DNA of 54,216 bases from assembly GCF_004001065.1 (NCBI RefSeq), contig NZ_BIML01000029.1, positions 1 through 54,216 on the forward strand. The letters run 5' to 3'. The notes under the pieces were generated by a model. The model did not search any database and was not told the origin of the DNA. It was given only the letters and a program-made list of their open reading frames with translations. The position numbers and the translations under genes were made by a program. Within the stretch, counting starts at the first letter, position 1; the number at the start of each line of letters is the position of its first letter. Of this stretch, positions 27,009 through 34,819 are shown one piece after another. Origin of the DNA: Paenibacillus xylaniclasticus. Its GTDB lineage: Bacteria; Bacillota; Bacilli; Paenibacillales; Paenibacillaceae.

Positions 27009-27608
27009 TTATCTCGTCGTAAATTTCATTAATCCACCTAGCACGAAGCCCGTTAAATCATCGACAAGCTGTTCGAGATCACCGCTGTCATGCTTTAAGA
27101 GGGGCTCCCAATAGGAGGATGAATTACGATAGTACAGCAGCGTTCCAAGCACCGAGAAAAACGCGTTATCGACCGAGTGACTGTGGAACACGCCCTGCTC
27201 CATCCCCTTCTCAATCCACTCCCGCAGCCTGCGCCAAGGCGGCGCCGCATATTCACGAATGCGCGACAGCCTCGGCGAGTTCAGCAGCATCTCCTGTTGA
27301 ATAATGACCGTCATCATCGGCTCGCGCATTTTGAACGCCGTTATTTCTCGAACGATGAGCTTCACCCCTTCAACCGGGTCCAAATCCATATTGTTCAGTT
27401 CATCGTAAGCTTCAAGCGGAAAAAAGTTCTCGAACATGGCGTAAAACAAATTTTCCTTCCCGCCAAAATAGTAAGAGATCAGCGCTCCATTCACACCCGC
27501 GTCCTCGCATATTTGCCGAACCGTCGTGCCATCGAAGCCTTGCTTCGCAAATCTCGACTTCGCCGCGATCAGTATACGTTGTTTAATATCCGAATCTATT
27601 GCCTTCAT
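27009..27608 (-). CDS. TetR-family transcriptional regulator
   Basis: This 199-residue protein has the TetR helix-turn-helix at about 10-56: ILIAAKSRFAKQGFDGTTVRQICEDAGVNGALISYYFGGKENLF. A ligand-binding helical C-terminal domain follows. It lies 103 bases downstream of the ABC-2 permease gene on the same strand and probably controls it. A cluster of TTTAAAC-based inverted repeats in front of that gene is the likely operator. The ligand is unknown; such pairs often respond to a toxic lipophilic compound or peptide. Confidence 0.9.
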   Translation of the reverse strand: MKAIDSDIKQRILIAAKSRFAKQGFDGTTVRQICEDAGVNGALISYYFGGKENLFYAMFENFFPLEAYDELNNMDLDPVEGVKLIVREITAFKMREPMMTVIIQQEMLLNSPRLSRIREYAAPPWRRLREWIEKGMEQGVFHSHSVDNAFFSVLGTLLYYRNSSSYWEPLLKHDSGDLEQLVDDLTGFVLGGLMKFTTR

Positions 27609-27711
27609 TACAGCCTCCGTATCTTACATTTATGATTATTATGAAGAACAGACGCTTCTGTGGCAACTGCGAAGGACAAATTTAATCGACCTTCGGCTTC
27701 ATGCATAAGAT

Positions 27712-28893
27712 TTATGATTTGTGCGAGGACACCGTAGCGGTCTGGGCACTCGAGGCTTGAGCAACAGCCGCGCTGTGATCCTTGCGTGCTGCAACGGCGC
27801 CGGCGCTGATTAGAAGTGCCACAGCTCCAATCGCTGCTAGCTTCAGAGCCGGATAAGCCGCCGAAGGTCCGCCGAACAAGATGTCCATCATCCCTTGCAC
27901 CGCATAAGTGGCCGGAAACACGTCTCCGAGATGGTTATAGAAGCTTGGAAGCAACTCGCGCGGCATCATCGCGCCGGAAGTAACAAGCTGAAGGGACAGC
28001 GATAAAATGTTGAACAGCATGCCCGCCATGCCGAGCAGGAAAAGGAACATCTGAGATACGTACATGAACACAAGTACAGTCAAAATTTGATACGCCCACA
28101 ATGTCAGGAAGCCGTGCTCCGCTTGACCGCCGAGCGCCGCAAGCAAGATGACGCCCACACCGGATACGAAAACTGCTGCGGCAGCGTTGATCATAATTCG
28201 AGCACCGAATCTGCGCCAACGGCCAAGCTTGCCGATGAGAGACATCGACGATTGCTCCATATTCATACCCATAATCATCGCTCCGACATACGATGCAAGC
28301 ACGAGCATCATCGGAACCATCTGATTGTTCATGCCGTCAACCTTATTCACCGAAACAATATCCGCTTTAATTTTGTCGCTAAGTGAAGCAGCAGCCGCCT
28401 TGGCTTGTTCAGCCGGCATATTAAAGCTTGTCAAGAGCGCTTCCGTCCCGCCTGCCATCGCCTGTTTGTTCACTTCGCTTGCGATTCGCTCGGCGGCGCT
28501 TTGCATAACGGTTTTAATCATCGATGCATTCGCTTCATTAATCGTGAACAGCAGCTCAGCCTGCGTGCCAGCCGCCTGAAGGTTAGCGGTGAAGCCCTCC
28601 GGAATGACGATCACCATTTGTACTTCTTTATCATTCAAAGCTTCCTTGGCTGATTGCTCATTATCATATAACGATGACTGAAAAGGAACAGATTGCTGCA
28701 ATTGATCTGCAATTGAAGCCGCCGCTTGGCCGTCTGCATTAACAATGCCAACATGCAGCTTGTTCATCCGATCCGTAACACCGTCATAACCTGTCATCCA
28801 TACGACGGAGAAAATGATTTGGAACATAAGGGCCGTTAATATCCCGACGATCGTCGTTGGCCGCTTAAGAAACATAAGTATGGCTTGCTTCAT
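27712..28893 (-). CDS. ABC-2/YhgE-type membrane transport protein
   Basis: This 393-residue protein has an N-terminal membrane anchor (about 15-35), a large external domain (about 40-190; IPEGFTANLQAAG, LLFTINEANASMIKTVMQS) and about five C-terminal membrane helices from 195 onward. This is the layout of ABC-2-type permeases of the YhgE/Pip or YadH kind. No ATPase gene is adjacent, so the partner is encoded elsewhere or the protein works alone. A short tail after the last helix ends in a Ser/Ala-rich stretch. ATG 28893 has AAAGGAG upstream. It probably forms a unit with the tetR gene and may export a compound sensed by it. Confidence 0.75.
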   Translation of the reverse strand: MKQAILMFLKRPTTIVGILTALMFQIIFSVVWMTGYDGVTDRMNKLHVGIVNADGQAAASIADQLQQSVPFQSSLYDNEQSAKEALNDKEVQMVIVIPEGFTANLQAAGTQAELLFTINEANASMIKTVMQSAAERIASEVNKQAMAGGTEALLTSFNMPAEQAKAAAASLSDKIKADIVSVNKVDGMNNQMVPMMLVLASYVGAMIMGMNMEQSSMSLIGKLGRWRRFGARIMINAAAAVFVSGVGVILLAALGGQAEHGFLTLWAYQILTVLVFMYVSQMFLFLLGMAGMLFNILSLSLQLVTSGAMMPRELLPSFYNHLGDVFPATYAVQGMMDILFGGPSAAYPALKLAAIGAVALLISAGAVAARKDHSAAVAQASSAQTATVSSHKS

Positions 28894-28920
28894 AGTATAT
28901 AGCTCTCCTTTATCTCTTTA

Positions 28921-28964
28921 TTTAAACAAGCATTTTAAACGATTGTTTTAAACAACTGTTTAAA
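28921..28964. promoter_or_regulatory. Operator-like cluster of TTTAAAC inverted repeats
   Basis: The element TTTAAACAACTGTTTAAA (28947-28964) has perfect 8-base arms around two central bases. Immediately beside it two further imperfect copies run through 28921-28952 (TTTAAACAAG... and TTTTAAACGATTGTTTTAAA). They lie 28-71 bases upstream of the ABC-2 start, the expected place for an operator of the co-encoded TetR protein. Confidence 0.6.
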
Positions 28965-29003
28965 TATTAACCGACGACTCTCTGTCCTGTCAATATATAG
29001 ATA

Positions 29004-29049
29004 CAAAAATCTCCCTTCAGCGAAGGAGACCCTCGCTGAAGGGAGATTT
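29004..29049 (-). terminator. Terminator of the alr-ndoAI-ndoA unit
   Basis: A 17-bp perfect stem pairs AAATCTCCCTTCAGCGA (29007-29023) with its complement at 29033-29049; on the minus strand it ends in a T-run. It lies 8 bases after the ndoA stop codon. Confidence 0.9.
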
Positions 29050-29056
29050 AATTAGG

Positions 29057-29407
29057 TTAAAAATCAATTAATCCGACGCTGATTTGGAGTGCTTCGTCCA
29101 CCTTACGCATCATCTCGTCGTCAAGATGCGTAATTTTATCGGTTAGACGCTGCTTGTCGATGGTCCGAATCTGTTCCAGCAGCACAACGGAATCACGATC
29201 GAAGCCATGCTGTTCCGCTTCAATTTCAACATGCGTTGGCAGCTTTGCTTTTTGAATCTGCGCCGTAATGGCCGCCACGATGACAGTCGGGCTAAACCGA
29301 TTGCCGATATCATTCTGAATGACGAGCACAGGACGCACGCCTCCTTGCTCAGACCCGACAACGGGTGACAAGTCCGCAAAAAATACATCGCCGCGTTTAA
29401 CGATCAA
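29057..29407 (-). CDS. ndoA: MazF-type endoribonuclease toxin NdoA (EndoA)
   Basis: The 116-residue MazF/PemK-fold RNase has the same length as B. subtilis NdoA. It starts [29 protein letters not shown]; catalytic residues corresponding to Arg25 and Thr48 are both present (GGVRPVL and AAITAQ). The family cleaves mRNA at U-rich sequences such as UACAU in the B. subtilis enzyme. It lies three bases after the antitoxin gene, downstream of alr exactly as in B. subtilis, so this is the conserved chromosomal module and not a recent acquisition. Confidence 0.95.
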   Translation of the reverse strand: MIVKRGDVFFADLSPVVGSEQGGVRPVLVIQNDIGNRFSPTVIVAAITAQIQKAKLPTHVEIEAEQHGFDRDSVVLLEQIRTIDKQRLTDKITHLDDEMMRKVDEALQISVGLIDF

Positions 29408-29410
29408 GCT

Positions 29411-29692
29411 TTACACCCCGCTTACGAGACGGCCGAGCGTAAGATCGGCATCTTCCTCCGCGTGAAATGCTTCCGAGGCCATGTTCAAGTTGATCTTTGC
29501 CATCTCCAGATACCCGCGCTGCATCGATTCGCGGATTTGCCGCTTCTTTCGCTCCACTAGATACAGCTTCATAGCCTGACGGATAAATTCGCTGCGGTTG
29601 GAGTTCTCTTTGGCAACAATGCCGTCGACCTCCTCCAGCAGTTGATCCGGCAAGCTGATCATGATTCTCTTGGTGTTCTGCATATTGGCCAC
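29411..29692 (-). CDS. ndoAI: Antitoxin NdoAI (MazE-like, ribbon-helix-helix)
   Basis: The protein has about 93 residues from GTG 29692, chosen because GGAGG lies ten bases upstream; the open frame reaches 29734. An N-terminal ribbon-helix-helix domain (RIMISLPDQLLEEVDGIVAKENSNRSEFIRQAM) dimerises and binds DNA. A C-terminal tail (EEDADLTLGRLVSG) would occupy the NdoA active site. It neutralises NdoA and probably autoregulates the pair. Confidence 0.93.
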   Translation of the reverse strand: MANMQNTKRIMISLPDQLLEEVDGIVAKENSNRSEFIRQAMKLYLVERKKRQIRESMQRGYLEMAKINLNMASEAFHAEEDADLTLGRLVSGV

Positions 29693-29928
29693 CGAACTAG
29701 CACCTCCAAAACTTTTCCAGACCCTTATAAACATTATGTCAAAATGCTTCTCCCGCTATACTACACATACTTATGAAACGGATAGCAGCGTTATGCAGCA
29801 TCACTTCATGCATTCGTATCCATCTCAAAACCTATTCCGATCGTCACACTTTGTAATACTATTCGCAATAAATTTCGAGGTAAATCCCGAATATCCTTCT
29901 TCATCTTACAAATTATGCGCAGTTAATT

Positions 29929-31107
29929 TTATCCTTGCAGCGGATTAACTACTGCAATCGTCTCCCCTGACCGTACATAGACGCGCGGGACACGCGAGGC
30001 GAGCATACAAGTCACCTCATATGAAATCGTCCCCAGCTTCGATGCAATGTCATCCGCCGTAATGCGCTGATCGCCCTGAACACCGAGAAGCACGACCTCC
30101 TCGTCTACCGATACCGGCTGTCCGTTCGCTTCCGCAGCTGCTAGCCCAATCATGCATTGATCCATACAAATGCTCCCAAGCACGGGAACCCGGACGCCTC
30201 GGATCAGCGCCTCCGCCTTGCCGCTCAGCATACGGCTGAAGCCGTCTGCATAGCCGATAGGCAGCGTACCGATCGATTCCTCGCTGCTCGTCACATAACG
30301 TGCGCCGTAGCTGATTCCCCAGTCCTTCGGCGCAGTTTTCGTCATAGCAACCGCCGTCTTTAGCGTCATCACCGGCTCCAGCTCGACGCGCTGCTTATTC
30401 ACATCGTCGGACGGATACAGACCGTACATTCCGATTCCAAGCCGCAGCATGCCATAGCCCCACTCAGGCGTGTCGATTCCTGTCGCGCTATTGGCCGCAT
30501 GGATCAGCGAGATCGGCAGCGAATGGCTGCGCACATAATTTACTACACTCGAGAAGCGCTCATATTGCTGCTTAGTGTACATTTTGTCGAGCTCATCCGC
30601 CTTGGAATAGTGGGTGAACATCCCTTCAACATCCAATTGCTTGACAGCTAGCGCCCGCTCGATGAACCGTTCCGCTTCTCCGCCCGGCAGTTTGCCCAGA
30701 CGTCCCATTCCGGAATCAATTTTAATATGAACCTTCAGCTTCTTACCGTTATCCGGAAGCTGAGCCGCCGCATCAAGCACGTCATCGCGGAACAACGCGA
30801 TCGTGACGTTATGCTCACGCGCAGCCTCCAGCCCTGAAACCGGCACATACCCAAGCACAAGTATCGGAGTCTTGATGCCATTCCGACGCAGTTGAAGCGC
30901 CTCGTCCAAAAAAGCAACTCCCATATAATCGACGCCGAATGCCTCTGCTTCCTTCGCGATATGCACGGCTCCATGTCCGTAAGCATTCGCTTTCACCGAA
31001 GCCATCAGCAGCATGGATTCCGGAATCGCTTGACGAAAAGCCGTCAGATTGTGCCGAAGCGCATCTAACGAAATCTCTGCCCGAGTCGCCCGATAATATG
31101 CTTCCAC
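29929..31107 (-). CDS. alr: Alanine racemase
   Basis: This 392-residue fold-type III PLP enzyme interconverts L- and D-alanine for peptidoglycan. The PLP lysine is Lys39 in SVKANAYGHG. Further family motifs are HIKIDSGMGRLG, AANSATGID and the C-terminal SICMDQCMIG. Length and order are normal for the family. The position between the YdcC-like lipoprotein gene and ndoAI-ndoA reproduces the B. subtilis locus. Upstream and downstream gaps (185 and 236 bp) leave room for separate promoters. Confidence 0.96.
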   Translation of the reverse strand: MEAYYRATRAEISLDALRHNLTAFRQAIPESMLLMASVKANAYGHGAVHIAKEAEAFGVDYMGVAFLDEALQLRRNGIKTPILVLGYVPVSGLEAAREHNVTIALFRDDVLDAAAQLPDNGKKLKVHIKIDSGMGRLGKLPGGEAERFIERALAVKQLDVEGMFTHYSKADELDKMYTKQQYERFSSVVNYVRSHSLPISLIHAANSATGIDTPEWGYGMLRLGIGMYGLYPSDDVNKQRVELEPVMTLKTAVAMTKTAPKDWGISYGARYVTSSEESIGTLPIGYADGFSRMLSGKAEALIRGVRVPVLGSICMDQCMIGLAAAEANGQPVSVDEEVVLLGVQGDQRITADDIASKLGTISYEVTCMLASRVPRVYVRSGETIAVVNPLQG

Positions 31108-31233
31108 TTAATCGTCACCTTCTCCTCTGGCCGTAACAACCCAATAGAAACTATGTTAATGGTTGAGGCTTGGAGTGTCAATGAAACCATAGGCTTTTCC
31201 GATGGGAAACCCGCTGGTAAAAATAACATGGTC

Positions 31234-31257
31234 AAAGGCGGCCCCGCAGGAGCCGCC
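31234..31257 (-). terminator. Possible terminator of the YdcC-like gene
   Basis: The GC-rich hairpin GGCGGC (31237-31242) / GCCGCC (31252-31257) is followed on the minus strand by a short TTTG run. It lies 36 bases past the stop at 31293. The weak U-run lowers confidence. Confidence 0.45.
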
Positions 31258-31292
31258 CGTGTTCAAGAGCAGAATATTACTATTATATGCCG

Positions 31293-32516
31293 TTACTTCG
31301 TTGCGCTTGCGTCAATCGATTGCGCGATCGCAACCATCTCCTCCTCAGTCAAATCAGCACTCGTAAGTCGGAATTCACTGCCCTCGTACGTCCACGTCAG
31401 CGTGCGCTGATCTTCGCCGTCGCTCAGCGAGCCCCATGTGAAGCCAAGGTCGATCATGAAGCCCGGCGAATATAACACTTCCTTATCCTTAGGCTGCGTC
31501 TGAATAATCGTAAAGTTGACGTCGCCTTGGTATCGGAGCATATAGCCAGGATTGCCGCCGAATACAATTTCATTCGCATCCTTGAACGACGCTCCGGATG
31601 GAATCCAGGTCGGCTCCATCATTTCGAAATCAACTGGGTTAGCAATCGTATCCTCCGCTTCAGGATCAGACTCGCTGCCCGTTACTCCTTTATCCCCCGT
31701 TGCATCGCCTTGCGGATTGCTGTCCTCTGGCGTACCAGCATTATCAGGCGTACCGTTCTCGCCAGACGCCCCCGAACCGGTCGACTCCGTACTAGACGTC
31801 GGTTGCCCGTTATTCGTGTCCGTTTGGCCCGGATCGGTAGCCGACTCTTGATTCGGTGTCTTATTCGATGGAGCAGGCGCGCCTCCCGCATTCAAGTTAG
31901 CCTGAGTATCGAATGCGCTTTTCTCAAACTTCGGATCGAATTTGAATTCGTTGAACACAACCTGAACCATGACAGCTGCGTTCGTATCGGACACTTCCAC
32001 CTTGCTCGGCGCAAAATTATCTTTGTTCAGCCATATTTTTTGTCTAGCAAGCGATCCGTTCTGATAGTTAGCCATAACATCGAACACATAGGAATCGTTC
32101 TCTGCCGCGAACTGTCTCGACTCATCTAGCAAAATGCTAGAGAGAAGGGTTTGGTACAAATACACTTGGCCCTGATTATCCGGCCAATCGCTTTGGAACC
32201 GGAACACTTTGTTCAATCTCGGCGTCAGCACGAATACGCCGTCGTCATTGCGCAGCACAATTTGAGTGATATCCTTCTTCGCGTTCGTCAGAGCAATACG
32301 ATAATAATGATCCTTCTGATACCATACCTCCACTTGATACTCTAAGGGCTGCTGGCTCGTATTGAGCGTCATTGTCCCTTTGGCCTGATAGCTGTCCAGC
32401 TTGTTCGCGACCGAGTTAAGCTCTCTAACAACCGACTCCGCATCTTTCTTCCCGCAGGCAGTAGCTACGATCGTGAAGCACATCAGAATGGCCGTGATCC
32501 AAATGATCCGACGCAT
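31293..32516 (-). CDS. YdcC-like (LolA-fold) lipoprotein
   Basis: The protein has 407 residues from ATG 32516, which has AGAGGGG nine bases upstream; the open frame runs on to 32549. The signal peptide ends in VATAC, a lipobox-like site, so the mature protein should be lipidated at that Cys. Residues about 25-190 have a LolA/YdcC-like beta fold (YQAKGTMTLNTSQQPLEYQVEVWYQKDHYYRI... in pattern). A long Gly/Ser/Thr/Asp-rich linker (about 205-285) leads to a second compact domain (about 290-407). B. subtilis ydcC, a sporulation-linked lipoprotein gene, also precedes alr, which supports orthology. Confidence 0.8.
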   Translation of the reverse strand: MRRIIWITAILMCFTIVATACGKKDAESVVRELNSVANKLDSYQAKGTMTLNTSQQPLEYQVEVWYQKDHYYRIALTNAKKDITQIVLRNDDGVFVLTPRLNKVFRFQSDWPDNQGQVYLYQTLLSSILLDESRQFAAENDSYVFDVMANYQNGSLARQKIWLNKDNFAPSKVEVSDTNAAVMVQVVFNEFKFDPKFEKSAFDTQANLNAGGAPAPSNKTPNQESATDPGQTDTNNGQPTSSTESTGSGASGENGTPDNAGTPEDSNPQGDATGDKGVTGSESDPEAEDTIANPVDFEMMEPTWIPSGASFKDANEIVFGGNPGYMLRYQGDVNFTIIQTQPKDKEVLYSPGFMIDLGFTWGSLSDGEDQRTLTWTYEGSEFRLTSADLTEEEMVAIAQSIDASATK

Positions 32517-32712
32517 GAAGATCAACCCCTCTGCACATTGTGTGAACAACTGATAACATGTCTATGTGCAGACTTGGCCAATTATGCAGCCGAGCCTCCT
32601 GCTTGGCCGTATATTTGAGAAGCGGCTCAACGCTCGCACGCTTGCTCGCCTGACGCTCCGTAAGTGCCTTTCGGCACTTATCTCGACCCGCTCACGCTCG
32701 CCGGGCGCTCCG

Positions 32713-33033
32713 TCACAACAATCCCCAATAGTCGGTTAAGAAAGGTATAAGCATGTACCGCTTTATTCTTGTGCCTGTCTTGCTAGGAACAGGACGAAGT
32801 CGCCCTTTCGCGCATAACAATGCGAACCTGTACTGCCCGCGAATCCATACCAGATCGATGAACATCGGCCGTCCTCGCCAATCTGCCGCTTCATATTCCG
32901 GGTGAACGCATCCAAGCTGCCGAATATTGGTCACCAGACCCGCTCCAAAAACAGCTTCTCGCCATGTCCGTGCCTCCGTTCCAAGCGGTTCCGGCGCTCG
33001 CCCGACCGTTGGTTCTGATGTGCCTTCAACCAC
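32713..33033 (-). CDS. Probable truncated gene (endonuclease-fold-like start)
   Basis: This 106-residue product starts at GTG 33033 with AAGGAG eight bases upstream, a ribosome site too good for a chance frame. The segment LGCVHPEYEAADWRGRPMFI followed by DLVWIRGQYRFAL resembles, from memory, the beta core of DUF559/very-short-patch-repair-like proteins common in Paenibacillus, in which a longer acid-bearing strand and helix should follow. After RFAL the product turns basic and unrelated (AKGRLRPVPSK) and ends early, so the 3' part seems lost. A GC-rich hairpin-bearing stretch (about 32635-32712) follows instead of the missing end. The family assignment is tentative. Confidence 0.4.
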   Translation of the reverse strand: MVEGTSEPTVGRAPEPLGTEARTWREAVFGAGLVTNIRQLGCVHPEYEAADWRGRPMFIDLVWIRGQYRFALLCAKGRLRPVPSKTGTRIKRYMLIPFLTDYWGLL

Positions 33034-33091
33034 TTTATATGCTCCTTCTCACAATCGTTCATCCTACTTCCTCCTCTCCTAATTTCAAACA

Positions 33092-33132
33092 AAAAACGTC
33101 CCGTTCCCCCGGAAAGGGTTCACAGGACGTTC
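33092..33132 (-). terminator. Terminator of the AIM24-family gene
   Basis: AACGTCC (33096-33102) pairs with GGACGTT (33126-33132) with further GC pairs inside; on the minus strand TTTTTT follows. The 5' arm (minus strand) lies in a tandem duplication. Confidence 0.75.
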
Positions 33133-33176
33133 TTCGTCACTTCAACTAACAGGACGTTCTTCGTCACTTCAACTAT
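33123..33176. repeat. Perfect 27-bp tandem repeat
   Basis: The 27 bases at 33123-33149 (beginning ACAGGACGTTCTTCG) are repeated without change at 33150-33176. The unit contains the GGACGTT arm of the adjacent terminator, so the arm exists twice and either copy could pair with 33096-33102. Confidence 0.9.
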
Positions 33177-33272
33177 TCGTAAAATAACTTTTCGCAACGT
33201 GTGCAATCGACGCTGCATGATGCTGGTTCGTTCAGGACCGTTATTCTATCTCACTCACGTGAGCTCAGGTTA

Positions 33273-33968
33273 TTACAAGAATCCGCCCCCGCCTCCGCCA
33301 GGGAGAAGCTTCTTCAGCCAGCCGCCGAAGCCTTTCGGATTGCGGCTTTGGATCAGGACGACGCCTTCGCCGCGGAACCGGCAGACGAGTCCCTCGCCGC
33401 TCTTAAAGCTGTTTATCCAGCCCTTCGACGCTTTCTCGACCGAATAGTTCATATAGTCAGGCCAAGCAACCAAATGCCCGTTGTCCACGACCACTTCTTC
33501 GCCAGGGCCAAGATTAAGCGCGTGGATCGCGCCGAAGGAGGACAGAAATACGGTGCCCCTTCCGCTAATCTCAACGATAAAAAATCCTTCGCCCGACAGC
33601 AGGCCGCGGCTTAAATTTTGCATTTTCGTATTGACCTCAATCCCGCTTGTGCCCGCCAAAAAGCCATCCTTCTGAACGAGCAGCCTGTAGCTGCCGTCCA
33701 GCTCAACCGCTTGAATGTCCCCTACCGAGGACGGTGCCAGCAGCACCTCGCCGCTCCCTCTTTCAGCCGACAGCTCTTGGAAAAAAAACGTTTCCCCGCT
33801 CAGCATGCGGCCTAGGCCGCGCATAATACCGCCGTCGGTCGTGCCGGAAACCTCGATCGACGGTGACATCGACACCATCGCACCGCTTTCAGCTTTGACA
33901 GTCTCGCCGCGATCAAGCATTACTTTGAGCAGCGCGAACGCGCCCTGATACATAACTTCATACTTCAT
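33273..33968 (-). CDS. AIM24/DUF124 (TIGR00266-type) protein
   Basis: The protein has 231 residues from ATG 33968 with GGAGG eleven bases upstream; an in-frame TTG at 33986 is less likely. The double beta-helix AIM24 fold is indicated by the Gly-rich beta pattern: AESGAMVSMSPSIEVSG, GEVLLAPSSVGDIQAVELDG, GEGFFIVEISGRGTVFLSSFGA, EEVVVDNGHLVAW. The tail is glycine-rich (LLPGGGGGGFL). Bacterial members are widespread, with no agreed biochemical function. It is a single-gene unit. Confidence 0.88.
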   Translation of the reverse strand: MKYEVMYQGAFALLKVMLDRGETVKAESGAMVSMSPSIEVSGTTDGGIMRGLGRMLSGETFFFQELSAERGSGEVLLAPSSVGDIQAVELDGSYRLLVQKDGFLAGTSGIEVNTKMQNLSRGLLSGEGFFIVEISGRGTVFLSSFGAIHALNLGPGEEVVVDNGHLVAWPDYMNYSVEKASKGWINSFKSGEGLVCRFRGEGVVLIQSRNPKGFGGWLKKLLPGGGGGGFL

Positions 33969-34146
33969 AGGAGCCCCATCCTCCAAATCATGACTAATAT
34001 GATTGCGCTATTGATCTTGCAAGTGTTTCTATCAATCTTACTTTCATTCTAACATTCATTCAGACATTCATTCCAGCCAAAAAGATTCGCTTACAGACCT
34101 GCCAGCTTGAACCGAACGATGCGCTTAACTGCCCGGTATCCGCAAC

Positions 34147-34196
34147 GAAAAAGCCTCTGCATCCGTGACGGATTCGTCCCGTCCTATGCAGAGGCT
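34147..34196 (-). terminator. Terminator of the secreted repeat-protein gene
   Basis: AGCCTCTGCAT (34152-34162) pairs with ATGCAGAGGCT (34186-34196); TTTTT follows on the minus strand. It lies 10 bases after the stop codon at 34206. Confidence 0.85.
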
Positions 34197-34205
34197 GTAT
34201 TCTAG

Positions 34206-34757
34206 CTATACGTTGCTTCCCGTCTCCTGCTTCTTCTGCTGCTCGCTGCTCTTCGGTTGATCCTCCTGGCTGCTGCGCTTGCTGGCATCATGCTGAGCGC
34301 GCTTCTCCATAATGAAAGTACGCCATTTGTCTGGATTTCGCTCACGAGCTGCCTTTACTTCCTTGTGCAGCTGCTCAACGGACTTGCCTTCCGTCGGAAT
34401 GTTGAAATAGCGAGCCGCTTCCTTCAGCCGCTGCTCGAACTGAGCACGATGCTCCGCTTTGAACGACTCCCATTTTTGCGGATTCGCTTTTTTCGCCGCT
34501 TTTATTTCCTCGAGCAGCTGCTTGCTGTCCTTGCCGTCGGTCGCAATGCCGAAATAATTCGCCATATAGCGCAGCCGCTCTAGCTGATGCTTCTCGTCAT
34601 GACGGCCATGGCCATGAATGTGTCCCCAGCCTTCCGCCCGCTCACTCTGCTTCGAATCAGCTTCCGGTGCCAATGAAGGACTGGCAGCGGCCGGTACGGC
34701 GGATAGCAGCAGCGCAGCAGCAATGCTAAGCGCAATACCTTGTTTACTCCATACCAT
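34206..34757 (-). CDS. Small secreted protein with two internal repeats
   Basis: This 183-residue protein starts at ATG 34757 (GGGAGG eight bases upstream; the frame is open to 34784). A signal peptide (IALSIAAALLLSAVPAAA) precedes a His-rich stretch (GHIHGHGRHDEKH). Two copies of a ~45-residue helical repeat follow, each with the pattern YFxI-T-GK-QL--E-KAA---NP-KW--F. The C-terminus is charged and Ser/Gln-rich. No known family is recognised. It is 62 bases downstream of the CobW-type GTPase gene on the same strand; the His-rich segment may bind metal, which fits that neighbour, but this is inference. Confidence 0.7.
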   Translation of the reverse strand: MVWSKQGIALSIAAALLLSAVPAAASPSLAPEADSKQSERAEGWGHIHGHGRHDEKHQLERLRYMANYFGIATDGKDSKQLLEEIKAAKKANPQKWESFKAEHRAQFEQRLKEAARYFNIPTEGKSVEQLHKEVKAARERNPDKWRTFIMEKRAQHDASKRSSQEDQPKSSEQQKKQETGSNV

Positions 34758-34819
34758 CGTGCATACCTCCCGTTGTGGAATCACGGTTAGTATGGTCTTT
34801 ATTACCAGTAATTATTCTT

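Noticed and set aside
29057-29692. ndoAI-ndoA as a horizontally acquired toxin-antitoxin system
   Set aside because: The alr-ndoAI-ndoA order and residues match the conserved chromosomal Bacillales locus.
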